Origin: Phoebastria nigripes
Lineage: Eukaryota; Chordata; Aves; Procellariiformes; Diomedeidae
DNA: 64,000 nt
Assembly: GCA_035582835.1 (NCBI GenBank)
Contig: JAYKAV010003057.1
Location: forward strand, 212,109-276,108
Direction: 5' to 3'
A program made the position numbers and the translations under genes. Positions 35,901 to 48,200 of this stretch are shown here, piece after piece. The number at the start of each line of letters is the position of its first letter. Positions within the stretch are counted from its first letter, which is position 1. The notes beneath the pieces were generated by a model. The model was given only the letters and a program-made list of their open reading frames with translations, was not told the origin of the DNA and did no database searches.

Positions 35901-38900
35901 TGAAAAGGTCTGGCTGTGAAGACCCTCTGGGGCAAGGAGCGTTGCATGCCCAGAGGGAGATGGGAAAAGGAGAGGCTAGCCTCCGAACAGAGTATTTCAG
36001 CCCAAAGCCCAGAAATAGGCTTCTCCTGAAAGCCACCTGAAAGAGGGTGAGGGGAATGGGAAAGGAGGTCATATCTCACTTGTGGAGGATTAGAAAGTTT
36101 CTTCAAGGGCCTCTTTTCATCCTTCAGGGCCTTATTAGCCAGTTCTGCCCTCTGCCTCCTTCACACCTGCCACATTTCCCCCTCCCAAACTGCAGCTGCT
36201 ATTCTCACAGCCCTGTGAAGCTCCCCTTTCCTCCCACCGTCTCCTGTCAGCTCCTTGCAGAGCCACAGATAACTAAAACGCAATGTCCTGACCTTCCCTT
36301 GCTTTCCCCTGAGCTGAATGCACAAGGACTGGTAAACCATCAAGAAGCCTCTGTGGGAAGTGGCTGTACCTCAAGATACAAGGTGGGGAGTGGTGTCATG
36401 AGGGTGCTGGAGATTTGGTGTCACACACCAAATCCAGTGCACAGAGGGTCGGGAAAGATGTACCCAGAGCAGCCATTCTGGTCAGGAGCAACTGTGAATC
36501 CAGGCCACCAGGGAGTGTGCAGATGAAGCAAGCGGCATGTAGGGGGTATGACAATGTCCCCCATCCGTCACTAGGGTCGGGGAGAAAACATGATAAGCAG
36601 ACATGTTTATGTTTGGGCATATGTATGCAGTTTGAGGCATCTACACTTTTTAGTCTTCATGTTACAATAATTACATTTGGTAAGGCATTGACAGTTAAGT
36701 GTATTCCCTTGGTCCCATTCAGTCCACTCCTGAAGGTACAGTGGTATTCACAGCCTTCACTAACTGGGGACCAGACAGTGCTATACAGCATGCCCCATGC
36801 ATGTACAGGGGGTGCAAAGGTCCATGCTGACTGCTGCTGCAGACACTGGTCTTCACTATTCCAATTTGGATTGATCTACTCTACACAGAAGTTGCACAGC
36901 TCCAGAAAACACCTACGAATTCAAAGAGATTAGGTAATACAGGCATCAAGTCATGCCTTGAACACCTCTATCACTACTTTTCCACCAAGCTGAGAAGCCA
37001 TTGACTTGAAAGAGTTGGGAAGTTAGAAGACTCCGTAAGATAGCCACCCCAATGCACTGGTAACAACTCCCAAAAGGTCATACAAGGGAGGCAAGCACAC
37101 AGCACTAACTCTTCCGAGCAGACCTTGAAAAGGGGCCTCCTCATCTACATGTTTTCCATGCACTAGTAGTCACCTCATGTCCCAACATGGGATGATACAG
37201 TCCAAACAGTTCCAACTCACTGCCAAGCCCAGAGCCTTGGCTGTCTGTGGACAATACAGCCACATTGGCAACGACTGGCAGAAAAGCTGTCTTGACTGTT
37301 GTCTTCTCCAGAGGAAAAGCAGCATGGCTGAGACAATATCAATTCATTCAAAGGGTTCCTCCCAGCAGACCTGCTGCAGGCACAGGATTAATTTTGCCAC
37401 TACAGTGTCCTGCAGTGCATGTTATTGGAACTGGAAATGATTAATTTGGTCAAGCAAGTACCATGATATCACTGAGAAACAACATGAGCGGGAATTAAGG
37501 TTTTAGGTCCACAGCCATATGTGACCAATGGTGGCATGAACATTGACACAAGCATTGCATCATGTTCATGTCATCTGCATTAGGCAGACAAAAGGGCATG
37601 GTGGTCCTTCCCAGAGGGGCTTAAAGGGCTCCATAGGACAGTCTCCCCTCAGAAGGCTTCGTACTACATTTGTAGTGCAGATGTCCAGCCAAGCAGACCA
37701 AGCTATATCTAATCTAAAGTAACCCTCCCCAAAGATATATAATGAANACAGGATGAGCAATATGTAATGTAATCACAGGTGATGAAAACACCATCAATCA
37801 CATAATTTAAATTACTTAGGAATATTTGCTGGGAAGTAACGTTGCATAAAGAGAGGAATTGAAGAGATGATCTGAAAAGTTTCAGTTTTCACCAGTCAAT
37901 AGGCAAAACATTTCACACGCTGACTGGGACCTCTGCTGCAGCCAAGAACATCTGGAGGAAAAATATATATCACTTACAACTATGCTGTAGAAAATTAAAC
38001 TAGAAGATCCCAATAATTACAAATGATAAAATTCTCAGGCAGCTAAAATGTACAACGTATTCAAATAAAAGAGATGCTAACTATACTTTCTCTGTACAAA
38101 CTGCTGACTCAAGATGGAATCTATTCAACAACACCTTGGGAAGCTGAACCTCTTGTCACTTGAGAGAAAAACACAAAAGGTCTTCAAGAGCCACACAAGG
38201 GAAATTCCTCCGGCTCCTACTGAAAGTGTGGAAGTTCTTCCCTCAGCTTTCCCGCTGGTAGGTTTCTACACCTTTTAACTTTTCTTATATGTATGAAGAA
38301 TCTTTGTCTACATTTGCCAAAAGTGTAGTATTTTGTGGAGCCAAAAGACTTAAAAGCTTCTTGGACCCACTAGATAGGGTCTTGCAGTTGTTACACCCTG
38401 ATATTTTAATGACTCTTTCCTTTCCCAATTCACTATTTCTACATCTTATATCGCTGTGGTTTTTTTGTTATAGTTGATATTCTTCTACCTTCGGATGTAG
38501 TGTGAATTACGTAGTATTTTTTCCTATTCCACACTTTACCATACAGGCAAAGGAAATACATTTGTGTCTATTTTGAGATTATCTTCTCAAGGTCAGTTTC
38601 CCAATTTCTCCTGTTGTCAGTCAGTCCAGAATGCACTTATGCGCAATGCTTAACTTTAAGCATGATAATCACCCCACTGTATAGTAATTTCCATAATGAA
38701 CTCAGAGTAAAAACTCTCTCACCAGCTGCCTCAAAATTAAGAGTTGTGGAAGGTCTCAAATCAACTGCCCCAGTACACAAATTCATTACCACTCTCTTTA
38801 AAAGTCTATACTTACTAAAGCAAAACTACTGCAGTCTTAGGAACCCTATTGTCAGCATCCTTTCCTTCTGCCATTTCCCTCTAGTGCATAAAGTCAAACC

Positions 38901-41900
38901 ACCAGAAACCAAGCAGAGTTCTGCTGTTAGTGGTGGTTGTGCATATGCTTTGTATTAATAGAATCAGTTGCCCCAAGGAATTAGCCATCTATATTCATGA
39001 ACTAAATGAAATAGTATTCATTGAGCAGTTGATGACAGCACAGCTGCAGAACAGGTCAGTTCTTGTATTTAGGAAGAAATCTTTGCTTTCTGTTGCAGAT
39101 GAAGGATATTCTTTATGGGCTCAATAGTGTTCCACCCAGACCCTTTTCTCCTTTCACCAGTGCTTCAATCTCCTTATCAATGTAACTGAGATTTTAAATT
39201 GTGTCACTAGATTTAAGTATGTTTCAAGGTGACACAAGAGAGTCCAAAGATAATTTATTTAGGAAACATGCATTAGTCATTAGTAAGGCAAAATGCAAAT
39301 AGCAGGTAGCTTTTGAAGATATATTAGNTGCCTTTCCTATCTTAAATGCTATCTTCAAGCCAGCCTACTGTATGATGATTATATTATCAACAAGGGGTTC
39401 AGCAGTTGTCCTCCTCTCAGCTAAATGGTTTAATGTCCATTTATAGATCCATTTGAATACAGTGAGGTATTCAATGCACAAAGAAGGAGCAAAATAACAA
39501 TGAACGTGTACAGAACTGATCTCAAATAATAAAAGAAGGAAGCAGCACTGTATGGTCAAGTGCTAAGTTAAATACAGTCTTTCATTAATGCTTTTTTTAA
39601 GGCCTTTACTTCCATTTCTGTCTTTGCACTGCATCTTCTTCCCCTACTGTGACACATGTGAAACAGCTTCTACTGGGAAAGGGGTTCAGAAGTTACCTTC
39701 CCTTTATTCTGAATGTTGACTTCAGGAGAAAACCTCGCAACAGACTGGAGAGACCAAACAAAGGCAGAATAACAACAGATCTTTCATTTCCAGCACACAG
39801 AGATACAGCTGTTGGATGTCACAGTCATGTATGCAGCCTTGATAGAGGCACTTTACCTGAATGTATTCATGTAGCAGTTTGCTGCACCAATGGGCTCAAG
39901 AGATTTCCTTGGTCTGGATAGTAAGATTTGGTCTTATCATGGCTCCTTTGGTGTATCTGTTGGAAGCAGGCTCCCATCCTATGATTCCTTTGCAAAAAAT
40001 GAAGCCATATCTTATCCAATCTGCATCTTCAGGATTTGTTCTGCCCGCCTTTGCCCTCTACCCAACAATTCTGATAAGCACACTTTTCTCCTTGAATGTG
40101 GACATCTTTGCCTCTCTTCATTGACAGTATAACGCCCACAGTGCCCTATAAAGTTCATTACATGCATAGACCCGGTGCAGGATGCTGAAACATATATCAC
40201 TCTCACACCTCCCTTACACTTCAGAGCATTTTACTGACAGATCTTGAATGTTTCCAGGGATGGGGCATCCTGAGTCTCCAGTCACGGTGGAGATTGCTCC
40301 CATCTTCTGGCTAGGACAGCACTCTCTGGCCTTGGCTTGTCCCTTGGTTAAACAGGATACCTCCTTACCTCTTCTCCCCAGCCCTGCCCAGGGAAAACAT
40401 GTTCCTGTTTTATTCTCTCTTGCTCAAATCTTCTGAGCATTCTCTGCAAGTCTTGAGCACTCATATTGCCAGACATCGGTTCTCTTGTTCTGCAACTAGA
40501 TACTTACACTGCCCCCAACCCCCTTTTTTGCATATCCTCCTAACANGCCTGCTGCTTAGTCACTGTTAACATCATCAAGCTTAACATCTCGTCAGTAGTG
40601 TCCTCTGCTAGTACATGTGGAAGAACTGGCAGGCAACTCACATAGACTAAGGCACTCTGAAAAAGCAATTTCCAGAATTGGAGAATTTTGCACAGCCGGT
40701 ATCTCAATGGGCATGGCTGTATATGCACAGAGGGTGCAAGATGATACAAAATAATATCTGTGGTATTACTTCAAGAAATACCAAAGCCTTCTCTGTCCTC
40801 TCAGCCCATGGAGACACTTTGTTCTACTTCCACATCACGCTTTTTTCTACTTCTCCGGAAACAACATACACTCTTTTTTTTTTTTCCTTACAGGGTCTCA
40901 GCCCAGCACCATACACATACTAATACAGAAATTAAGCATTTGCTGAGTAGTTTCATGTAAGTTTAGAAAACAAGAAAATGAAGTAATTAGACTTACCCCA
41001 AGAAAATTACGATTAGGATCTTTTCAACCTTGGCCCTAAAGTTTTAAACAAAACAGAGTACAAGGAAATCCTCTGGCAATGACTGTGCCTGCCAAGTACT
41101 TGGGGAATATACCTTTTCGCTCTGGATCCAACTAACTTCACTCTCATTTACAGTTTCCCATTTGATATTTAGATAACTTTACAACATTATTCATTATTAA
41201 GGCTGGATTCAAATCAGTAACCTTAAGATGGGAAGTTACATATCCCATTTGCTACTCAGTTCTCCAGATAAGCACTTCTGCCTCAAAATCATGCATCAGT
41301 TTTGAACATGGAAGTCACAGCTGATGACAAGGAGAAACAGTGTTCATTGAAGTGTTGCTGATGCACTCCTGAGTCTGACTAATTACACACAATCAACTGA
41401 TTCTCTAACATCAGGATGCCAAATGTTGCCTTACATCACTCCTACTTGATGGGAAACTTTCCATTGTCTGAAGAGGTGAAAACAGTTGAGTTGTTAGTAA
41501 TGAAAATCAGATCCAACATTTTGAGAGCAATCTCTTGAAGGCAGCCACATAGAAATGAAGACCTTTAACACCGTTCCCCCCTCGTCGCACAGAAAATAAC
41601 CTCAGCTAGCATTTTTTCTTTCCTACAAAACTGAATAAATACAAGAAATTAAAAAATAAACACAAAATATTTAAATGTGTGCAGTAAGGATATTGTTAAA
41701 ACTCTTACCCGACTAAATTTCTATGGTGAGAAACTGGCAATACACTCTTTATCCAAGGAACACAATTCCACATGAAATTCCACGTGCTATGGAACAGAAT
41801 CAGCCTTTCGTGGATAATCCACTATTGACCATAATCTAAAATCAACCATTACCTTCACTCTGGATCCAACTAATTTCACTTTTGTTTTGAGTTCCGCATT

Positions 41901-42363
41901 TGATATTTGAGTTAGCTACAATATTGCTGGTCAAGACACCTTGAAACTCCAGCCATAACTAACATAGAGGAATCTGGTAGTGGGAGACTGTTTCTGTGTT
42001 TGTAAATCCCCATAGATATGCAATTGCTACAGAAATAGCACGACGACAAGGCTAAGGAATACAGTAGCTGATAAAATAGACTAAGGTGAAACTATTGATA
42101 CCGTGCTTCCTAAAACAGACTGTACCATCAACTCAGCTTCATTTCCCAGGCTAAAAGTNAAAATTATTTAGGTGTTACAAATCTACATAACTAGCAACTT
42201 GACCTATATCTGTCAATATGGTCTCCAAACATTTAATGCTGAAAAACATGGAAAGGAGAAATGTAAACAGAGTGAGGCACGCCAGGGTTTGACTGCCCTC
42301 CCTCCAGGCGCACACCTGTCCGTGCCCTGACACGCAAACCGCATCAGTGCCCTCCCCTGCTCT
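35901..42363. other. Non-coding stretch, partly GC-richer and possibly repeat-derived
   Basis: The part from 35901 to about 37600 is less AT-rich than its surroundings, and several open frames of 65-172 codons overlap there. None gave a recognised protein or splice structure. It may be unrecognised degenerate repeat or retroviral internal sequence next to the LTR. From 37.6 to 42.36 kb it is AT-rich DNA in which nothing was recognised. Confidence 0.4.
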
Positions 42364-42368
42364 GCCGC

Positions 42369-42906
42369 TGTCCTGGTTCTGGCTGGGACAGAGTTAACTT
42401 TCTTCCCAGTAGCTGGGGGTGTGTGCTGTGTTTTGGGTTTGGTATAATAGGAGCGTTGATGGCCCATTGATGTTTTGGGTGCTGCTGGGTGGTGCTTGCA
42501 CCCGGCACTTTTCGGCCTCCCATGCCCTGCCAGGTGCATGGGAAGCTGGCGGGGGGAGCATAGCCGGGGTGGTTGACCCAGCTGGCCAATGGGGTATTCC
42601 ATACCATGTAACGTCATGCTCAGTATAAAAACTAAGGGTGTGGGGGGGGGCCCTGGGTCCCGGGCTCTCGTTCAGTTCGGCGGGTGGTGAGCAATTGCAT
42701 TGTGCATCGCCTGCTTTGTATATTGTTGTTGTCACTGTTACTATTACTGTTCTACTTTGTTTTATTTCAATTATTAAACTGTTTTTATCTCAACCCGCGA
42801 GTTTTCCTCCTCGTGCCCTCCCGATTCTCTCCCCCATCCCACTGGAGCAGGGAGGTGAGCGAGCAGCTGTGTGGTGTTTAGGTGCTGCCAGGGTTAAACC
42901 ACGACA
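42369..42906 (+). mobile_element. Young solo LTR (copy 3)
   Basis: A 538-bp LTR with intact ends (TGTCCTGG...CCACGACA) is flanked by a perfect 5-bp duplication GCCGC at 42364-42368 and 42907-42911. It has a CCAAT box near 42584, an ACGTCA half-site (42611-42616), a TATA box TATAAAA (42624-42630) and an ATTAAA signal (42773-42778). The U3 differs from copies 1 and 2 by many shared substitutions but is almost identical to copy 4, so these two form a separate, more recently active subfamily. No internal retroviral sequence is present. Confidence 0.93.
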
Positions 42907-42911
42907 GCCGC

Positions 42912-43561
42912 CCAGGTTCTTGGTTGTGCTCCCTGGCACCAGCCTCATAAAAGGATTTAGGCATCTATAGCAGGACTTTTGAGTAGGTCAGCTACCTATG
43001 CCTGAGTCAGGTCCTCAAAACACCCATGTCTTCATATTTTATGCTGTTAACACGAAACACCCTGTTTGACACTTGGCATTGTACCCCAGAATTTTATCTG
43101 GGTGAGTAACCTGACCACTGGTTTTCAGAGTTACGACTGTTCACTCATTTGTGCTCAACCTTTAATATGGCGTTATTTTGAAACACTTCATTTCATAAGC
43201 AAAGAAAGGAGGGGGAACAAAGAGCCCCTAAACCCAAACAAGCCAATTCCCCATCAGCTTGGACATCCTTAGACTAAAACCAAGATTGCACCATTTGTCT
43301 GTTTCCAAAGAACAGCACCTGTATAAGACTCCTGGAGAAGATCCTTGACAATCTTTCAATGGCTCAAAGCTGGCAATTAAGCCTGGAAAGGGTCAGAATT
43401 CAAGATACAGCCTGAACCACAGCACTTAGTGTTTCTTAATTTAGGGTGTTGCTGTGCACTGTGGATCTGGTTTGTGTGTAGCAGATCTGCATGCAAGATT
43501 TCTTCATGCTGTGAACAGAAGTCAGGCACCAAAATCACAGGTATGGATGCTATTCCGGGGA
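42912..43561. other. Spacer between inverted LTRs
   Basis: 650 bp of unique-looking DNA; no gene or repeat was recognised. It would form the loop if the two flanking LTRs paired. Confidence 0.55.
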
Positions 43562-43566
43562 CCTGG

Positions 43567-44123
43567 TGTTGTGGTTTAGCCCTGGCAGCACCTAAACACC
43601 ACGCAGCTGCTCGCTCACCCCCCCGCTCCAGTGGGATGGGGGAGAGAATCGGGAGGGCACGAGGAGGAACTCATGGGTTGAGATAAAAACAGTTTAATAA
43701 TTGAAATAAAACAAAGTAGAACAGTAATAATAACAGTGATAACAACAACAACAATACACAAAGCAGGTGATGCACAATGCAATTGCTCACCACCCGCCGA
43801 ACCGATGTGTGCCTGATACAAGAGCCCATCCCGGCACCCAGAGCCCCCCCACACCCTTAGTTTTTATACTGAGCATGACGTTNCATGGNANGGAATACCC
43901 CATNGGCCAGCTGGGTCAACCACCCCGGCTATGCTCCCCCCGCCAGCTTCCCATGCACCTGGCAGGGCATGGGAGGCNGAAAAGTGCCGGGTGCAAGCAC
44001 CACCCAGCANCACCNAAAACATCAATGGGCCATCAACGCTCCTATTATACCAAACCCAAAACACAGCACACACCCCCAGCTACTGGGAAGAAAGTTAACT
44101 CTGTCCCAGCCGGAACCAGGACA
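43567..44123 (-). mobile_element. Young solo LTR, inverted (copy 4)
   Basis: On the minus strand this 557-bp LTR starts TGTCCTGGTTCCGG (at 44123) and ends CCACAACA (at 43567). A perfect 5-bp duplication CCTGG flanks it (43562-43566 and 44124-44128). The minus-strand TATA box is TATAAAA (43868-43862) and the ATTAAA signal lies at 43698-43693. Its U3 is nearly the same as copy 3. The two differ mainly in the R region, where copy 4 has an extra stretch around 43800-43830. Seven N bases lie between 43883 and 44015, in the part most alike between the two copies. No viral genes are attached. Confidence 0.93.
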
Positions 44124-44128
44124 CCTGG

Positions 44129-46322
44129 AAATGCTGAGTACCAGCAAGAACAGGTGCTTTACAGGTACAATGCAAATGCAATGGAAGCATCCATGCATGT
44201 GCAGGATTTGGATGTTTTGTTCCTGACTCTCCTGAAACCAATCAAAAATACAGTGCTGACAGCCATTTCTACAAGAAGCAGACACACCCCCTTGGAAAAC
44301 AGGCATCTGTTGACAGGTTCTCATCTCAGTTGAAGTCAGGAGTAAGTGCACCTGAATCAGCCCTGGAAGATGAAACTTTTTATGGTAGCTTTGCATCACT
44401 TTAAGTAGAAATGGAACTGCAGCTTTGTATTTTAAAGGCCAAATCCTTCTATTTCTTTTTTCTCTTTTTTTCTTTTTGCCTTTCCCTTTCCTTCCCTTTT
44501 CTCCAAATTAACATTTGAAACACTTGAGAATGCTAATTGGGTTTCACTTCATTCAGACAGGAAATAATGACCTCAAGCTAATAAGACAAGTTAATAGTCC
44601 CCTGCAGGTAAATTAACACAAGACCAAATGCTTGAAGACCTTGAGGATCACAATTGTTAAACTTAAGTATGCTTTCAAAGCAACTCTGAGCATCTAACAA
44701 AGCGGGTCACAGATCATAAGTCAGAGCTATTGAAAAAAACCCTCTTCAAAAAAACAAGGGAACTGCAGAACACATGAAGTTAGCTTTCTTTCAACATCTA
44801 CTATAACACAGCCAACTGAAGGAAGATTTTAAGTAAATAAAAAACCACCCAACCTGAATGCTCAATGTGCATGGAAAGGACTGATCAATGAAAACACTAA
44901 CTCATTCCAAAATCAAACTAATATGTTTTAGTAAGCCATCAATCAGAGACAGCTGCCTTTCCATTGCAATAACATAGCATTTTCTTCTTGTAATCACTTT
45001 ATAGGCTTCAAAATACAAATTTGATTGTATTATATCCATGAAGACAAAATGCTTACAGAAATCATAATGCTGTTTCAAGTCACAAAACAAACATTGCACA
45101 GCCCATAAACTGAAAAGTGCTATAAAAGTGCCCAAAGCATACTAGTCACTCCACAAATTATCTTGATGTCAGGATGGACAAAAATGTATGACCTAAAAAA
45201 ACTCATAGAAAAATATCCTCTCTCTTTAAAATATAGTTGTTGACAAATAAATGGGTAATTCTGACAAATTACTCAAGTTTAAGGTCCTCTATTAAAATAA
45301 CACAAATGTGTTTTGAAAGTTAACATACGTTGCTGAATCATGTACAAATTAATAAATCATATAACACTGATTTAAAAAATAGGCAATTATGAGAAATCCA
45401 AAATTTGGGGGTTCAATATAGTTTCATAGATATCACTGTATCTTATAATCCTTTAAGCTGCTAAATTAACTTAGTGTTTAGAATGGAGAAAAGCTGTTAT
45501 GTACAATTTTCTAGTTTTTATTTGGAGCTTTTTCCTTAATTACTTTTGGTTTCAGCACAACTAGCAGGTGTCAAGAGCATATTTTCTTTGATTGCACAAG
45601 TTCATCAAAAGTTAAGACACCAACTCTGAATTGAAAAAGCTGAAAAGCTTGTTCTCCTCTCACGACACATGAATACAAATTACATAGTAAGAAGGAAGAC
45701 CTAGTAAATACAAAAATTGACATGCACAGGTATTCATGGGTGCGCAATCAGCAGGTAGGCAGCTGATAGACCTTTCAAATGCATCTCAACAGGCTCTGAG
45801 CTGTAAAGCCATTACAGCCCCTGGTTTGTTTGGTGCTTCATGTCAGGGCATGCCCAAGAGAAGAGAGAAAAAACGTAGGATGCGAAGGCTCTCATAGCCT
45901 ATAGCTCGAAGAGGCTGAGCTCTGCCTGCTAGCCAGTTTTATTAGCTCTCCTGATAACTGTAACAACAACAAGGCTACCGAAGACATAAGATTTACAGAA
46001 CATTGTCTCCTTTGAATGGCTGCAAGCATAACCCTGAAACTTTACCTGCTGGGACACACTGTTGAAATCTCTGCATTGATAGATGCTTAGGTATCCAGAA
46101 AACTCAGTCCAATAGTGACTAGAAACAGTACTGAAATTGAGTAAATCTGTTGCTTCGAAGTGAAAAATAGACATTGACAGAGCTACAGTAATAAAGATAA
46201 AATAAATGCAATCACTAAAAATCTGATTTAAAATTCTAGCTTTTTTTTTTAAGCACCCATTTCCATCCAAATGGGAAGGGCACAAATCATGAGTGAAATA
46301 ATAAGCAAATATGAAATATTTG
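44129..46322. other. AT-rich non-coding stretch
   Basis: No gene was recognised. A pyrimidine-rich tract lies at 44446-44510. The 118-codon minus-strand frame at 45929-46285 is hydrophobic with no recognisable domain and was not called. Confidence 0.45.
44446..44510 (+). repeat. Pyrimidine-rich tract
   Basis: A 65-base stretch almost entirely T and C, with mixed CTTT and CCTTTCC units. Simple sequence. Confidence 0.8.
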
Positions 46323-46977
46323 CTTGGGGGTACTGGTGGATGAAAAGCTGGACATGAGCCAGCAATGTGCGCTCGCAGCCCAGAAGGCCAACCGTATCCT
46401 GGGCTGCATCAAAAGAAGCATGGCCAGCAGGTCGAGGGAGGTGATTCTGCCCCTCTACTCTGCTCTGGTGAGACCCCACCTGGAGCCCTCAGCACAAGAA
46501 AGACACGGACCTGTTGGAGCGGGTCCAGAGGAGGGCCACGAAAATAATCAGGGGGGTGGAACGCCTCTCCTATGAAGAAAGGCTGAGAGAGTTGGGGTTG
46601 TTCAGCCTGGAGAAGAGAAGGCTTCGGGGAGACCTTATTGTGACCTTTCACTACTCAAAGGGGGCTTATAAGAAAGATGGGGACAAACTTTTTAGCAGGG
46701 CCTGTTGTGACAGGACAAGGGGGAATGGTTTTAAACTAAAAGAGGGTAGATTCAGACTAGCTATAAGGAAGAAATTTTTACGCTGAGGGTGGTGAAACAC
46801 TGGCACAGGTTGCCCAGAGAGGTGGTAGATGCCCCATCCCTGGAAACATTCAAGGTCAGGTTGGACGGGGCTCTGAGCAACCTGATCTAGTTGAAGATGT
46901 CCCTGCCCATGGCAGGGGGGTTGGACTAGATGACCTTTAAAGGTCCCTTCCAATCCAAACTATTCTATGATTCTATA
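46323..46977 (+). mobile_element. 5'-truncated CR1 LINE (plus strand)
   Basis: The copy begins inside ORF2 at CTTGGGGGTACTGGTGGATG and runs through the C-terminal domain and 3'-UTR to the octamer end TATTCTATGATTCTAT. It is similar to the 3' part of the CR1 at 33 kb (shared GAGAGAGTTGGGGTTGTTCA and related lines). The reverse-transcriptase catalytic part is absent. No target duplication was seen. Confidence 0.93.
46324..46892 (+). pseudogene. CR1 ORF2 C-terminal remnant
   Basis: The frame starts [20 protein letters not shown] and continues to LVRPHLE. There a small internal deletion near 46483 (about 25 bp compared with other CR1 copies) shifts the frame. The next open part (46514-46786) holds [20 protein letters not shown] and [21 protein letters not shown] further frameshift to a TGA at about 46784 cuts off the last block (LPREVVDAPSLETFK in another frame). 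It is non-functional. Confidence 0.88.
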
Positions 46978-48093
46978 TCAAACAATGTTTTCTGCATAAT
47001 AAAAATTAAAGAGAATAATCTGATTGGAGCTTGCTAATGATTAAACTGCCTGAATTAATGTTCTGCAGAAACAGTATTCAGGGTTTGCAAAGAGAGGACT
47101 CAAAATTGAGTGTGAAAGATTGTTTCAATTAGAAAAAAAATAGATATGAGTTGTTACAGTTTTTCCTGTTCTTTGGTCTTTCTTCTGGAAACAAATACAA
47201 AAGAAGATTAAAACAAACCACTCTAAAACATACTTGCTTATTTTATCACTATTGTCATTACATTAAGCTATCATTAAAGATAACTTAATCTTTTCTATTT
47301 AAGCCAGCTCACCCTTCTCATTTCTGTGCTACTTCCTGCATGGCGCAGTTCTGTTTTGCAATAATTTTGGTTTTGATCCTTCTGAACATTACGAAAAGCA
47401 CCTTCTGAAGAAGTTTCTATATAGTTTTGTCTGTAGTGGTTACATGCATCGTAGCAGTACTCTCCCAAACAACGTTGATATTATCTGAACAAAGCTTTGC
47501 AACCAAAAGGCTGCATCATCCAGGTTCGGGGTGGTCCCTGAGGAACCTGAAATGGTTTCCAGAGGCTTCATGCAAGTACACACAGGTCACAGTTACAGTG
47601 ACTGGCCCAAAGCAAAGAGAAAAAGGCGCTCCAGAAAAGAGCTGATATTTATCCCAACATTTTGCTGCTAGTGCCTCGATCAAACATGAAAAGCACTCAA
47701 AACGCATCCCACACCATTAGAGCAGCACTGGTACTAGTCCACGCATCATTCCAATTCTAGNTAGTTCAGTTGCCTTCTCCTCCATCGTTTCATTCTCATT
47801 TTCAATAAAAATGGTTCCCCAAAGTCCAGTGCAGCATCCCACTGATCTGTTGCTTTGAAACTAAAGAAGAGTTCAGAGCTTTTACCAGAAGTATTGTGGT
47901 CAAAACCAGTTTTTAGTACCAGCAGGGGTTAAAGTCTATCTCGGCCAAAGAACAATTAGGTAATTGGACCACAGTAGTAATAATACAGACCAACCTAATT
48001 AGGCTTCTTTTCTACTAAACCAAATGGATATATTGATTACCTTTCAATTGGTTTAATAAAGTTATCTTAATACTTAGAGCAGGTATCACTCAC
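46978..48093. other. Non-coding stretch
   Basis: No gene or repeat was recognised. The last 130 bp, just downstream of the candidate exon donor, is AT-rich with repeated AATTAG/TAATTGG-type motifs, as expected of intron sequence. Confidence 0.45.
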
Positions 48094-48200
48094 CTCATAA
48101 AGGAGGCCAGCATCATCCATAAACTTGGAGAAACCTAAATCCTTGCGTTTCCCAGACTTTGTGGCATGGCCCTGAATGCTGCTGAATTCCACCTTGCTCC
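48094..48200 (-). CDS. Best candidate protein-coding exon, gene unidentified
   Basis: On the minus strand a 107-bp segment is bounded by an acceptor (CATTCGTTTTTAG, ending at 48201) and a strong donor (GAG then GTGAGTGA at 48093-48086). Two frames contain stops. The third is open throughout: two bases, then 35 codons ending on a codon boundary. The peptide includes GHATKSGKRKDLGFSKFMDD, basic in the middle with an acidic-hydrophobic end (AGLLYE), with codon use and composition typical of real protein. A second AG four bases further in would give a different entry phase. I could not name the family. The flanks are AT-rich and intron-like on both sides. Confidence 0.5.

Noticed and set aside
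39649..39921. Plus-strand frame with several cysteines after a CAG acceptor-like site
   Set aside because: Cysteine spacing fits no recognised fold and no donor follows in frame.
42369..44123. Inverted pair as a foldback DNA transposon
   Set aside because: Each arm is a complete LTR with its own target duplication, so these are two separate insertions.
45929..46285. 118-codon minus-strand frame with a possible internal donor at 46046
   Set aside because: No domain, an AT-rich chance hydrophobic sequence, and only a weak acceptor.
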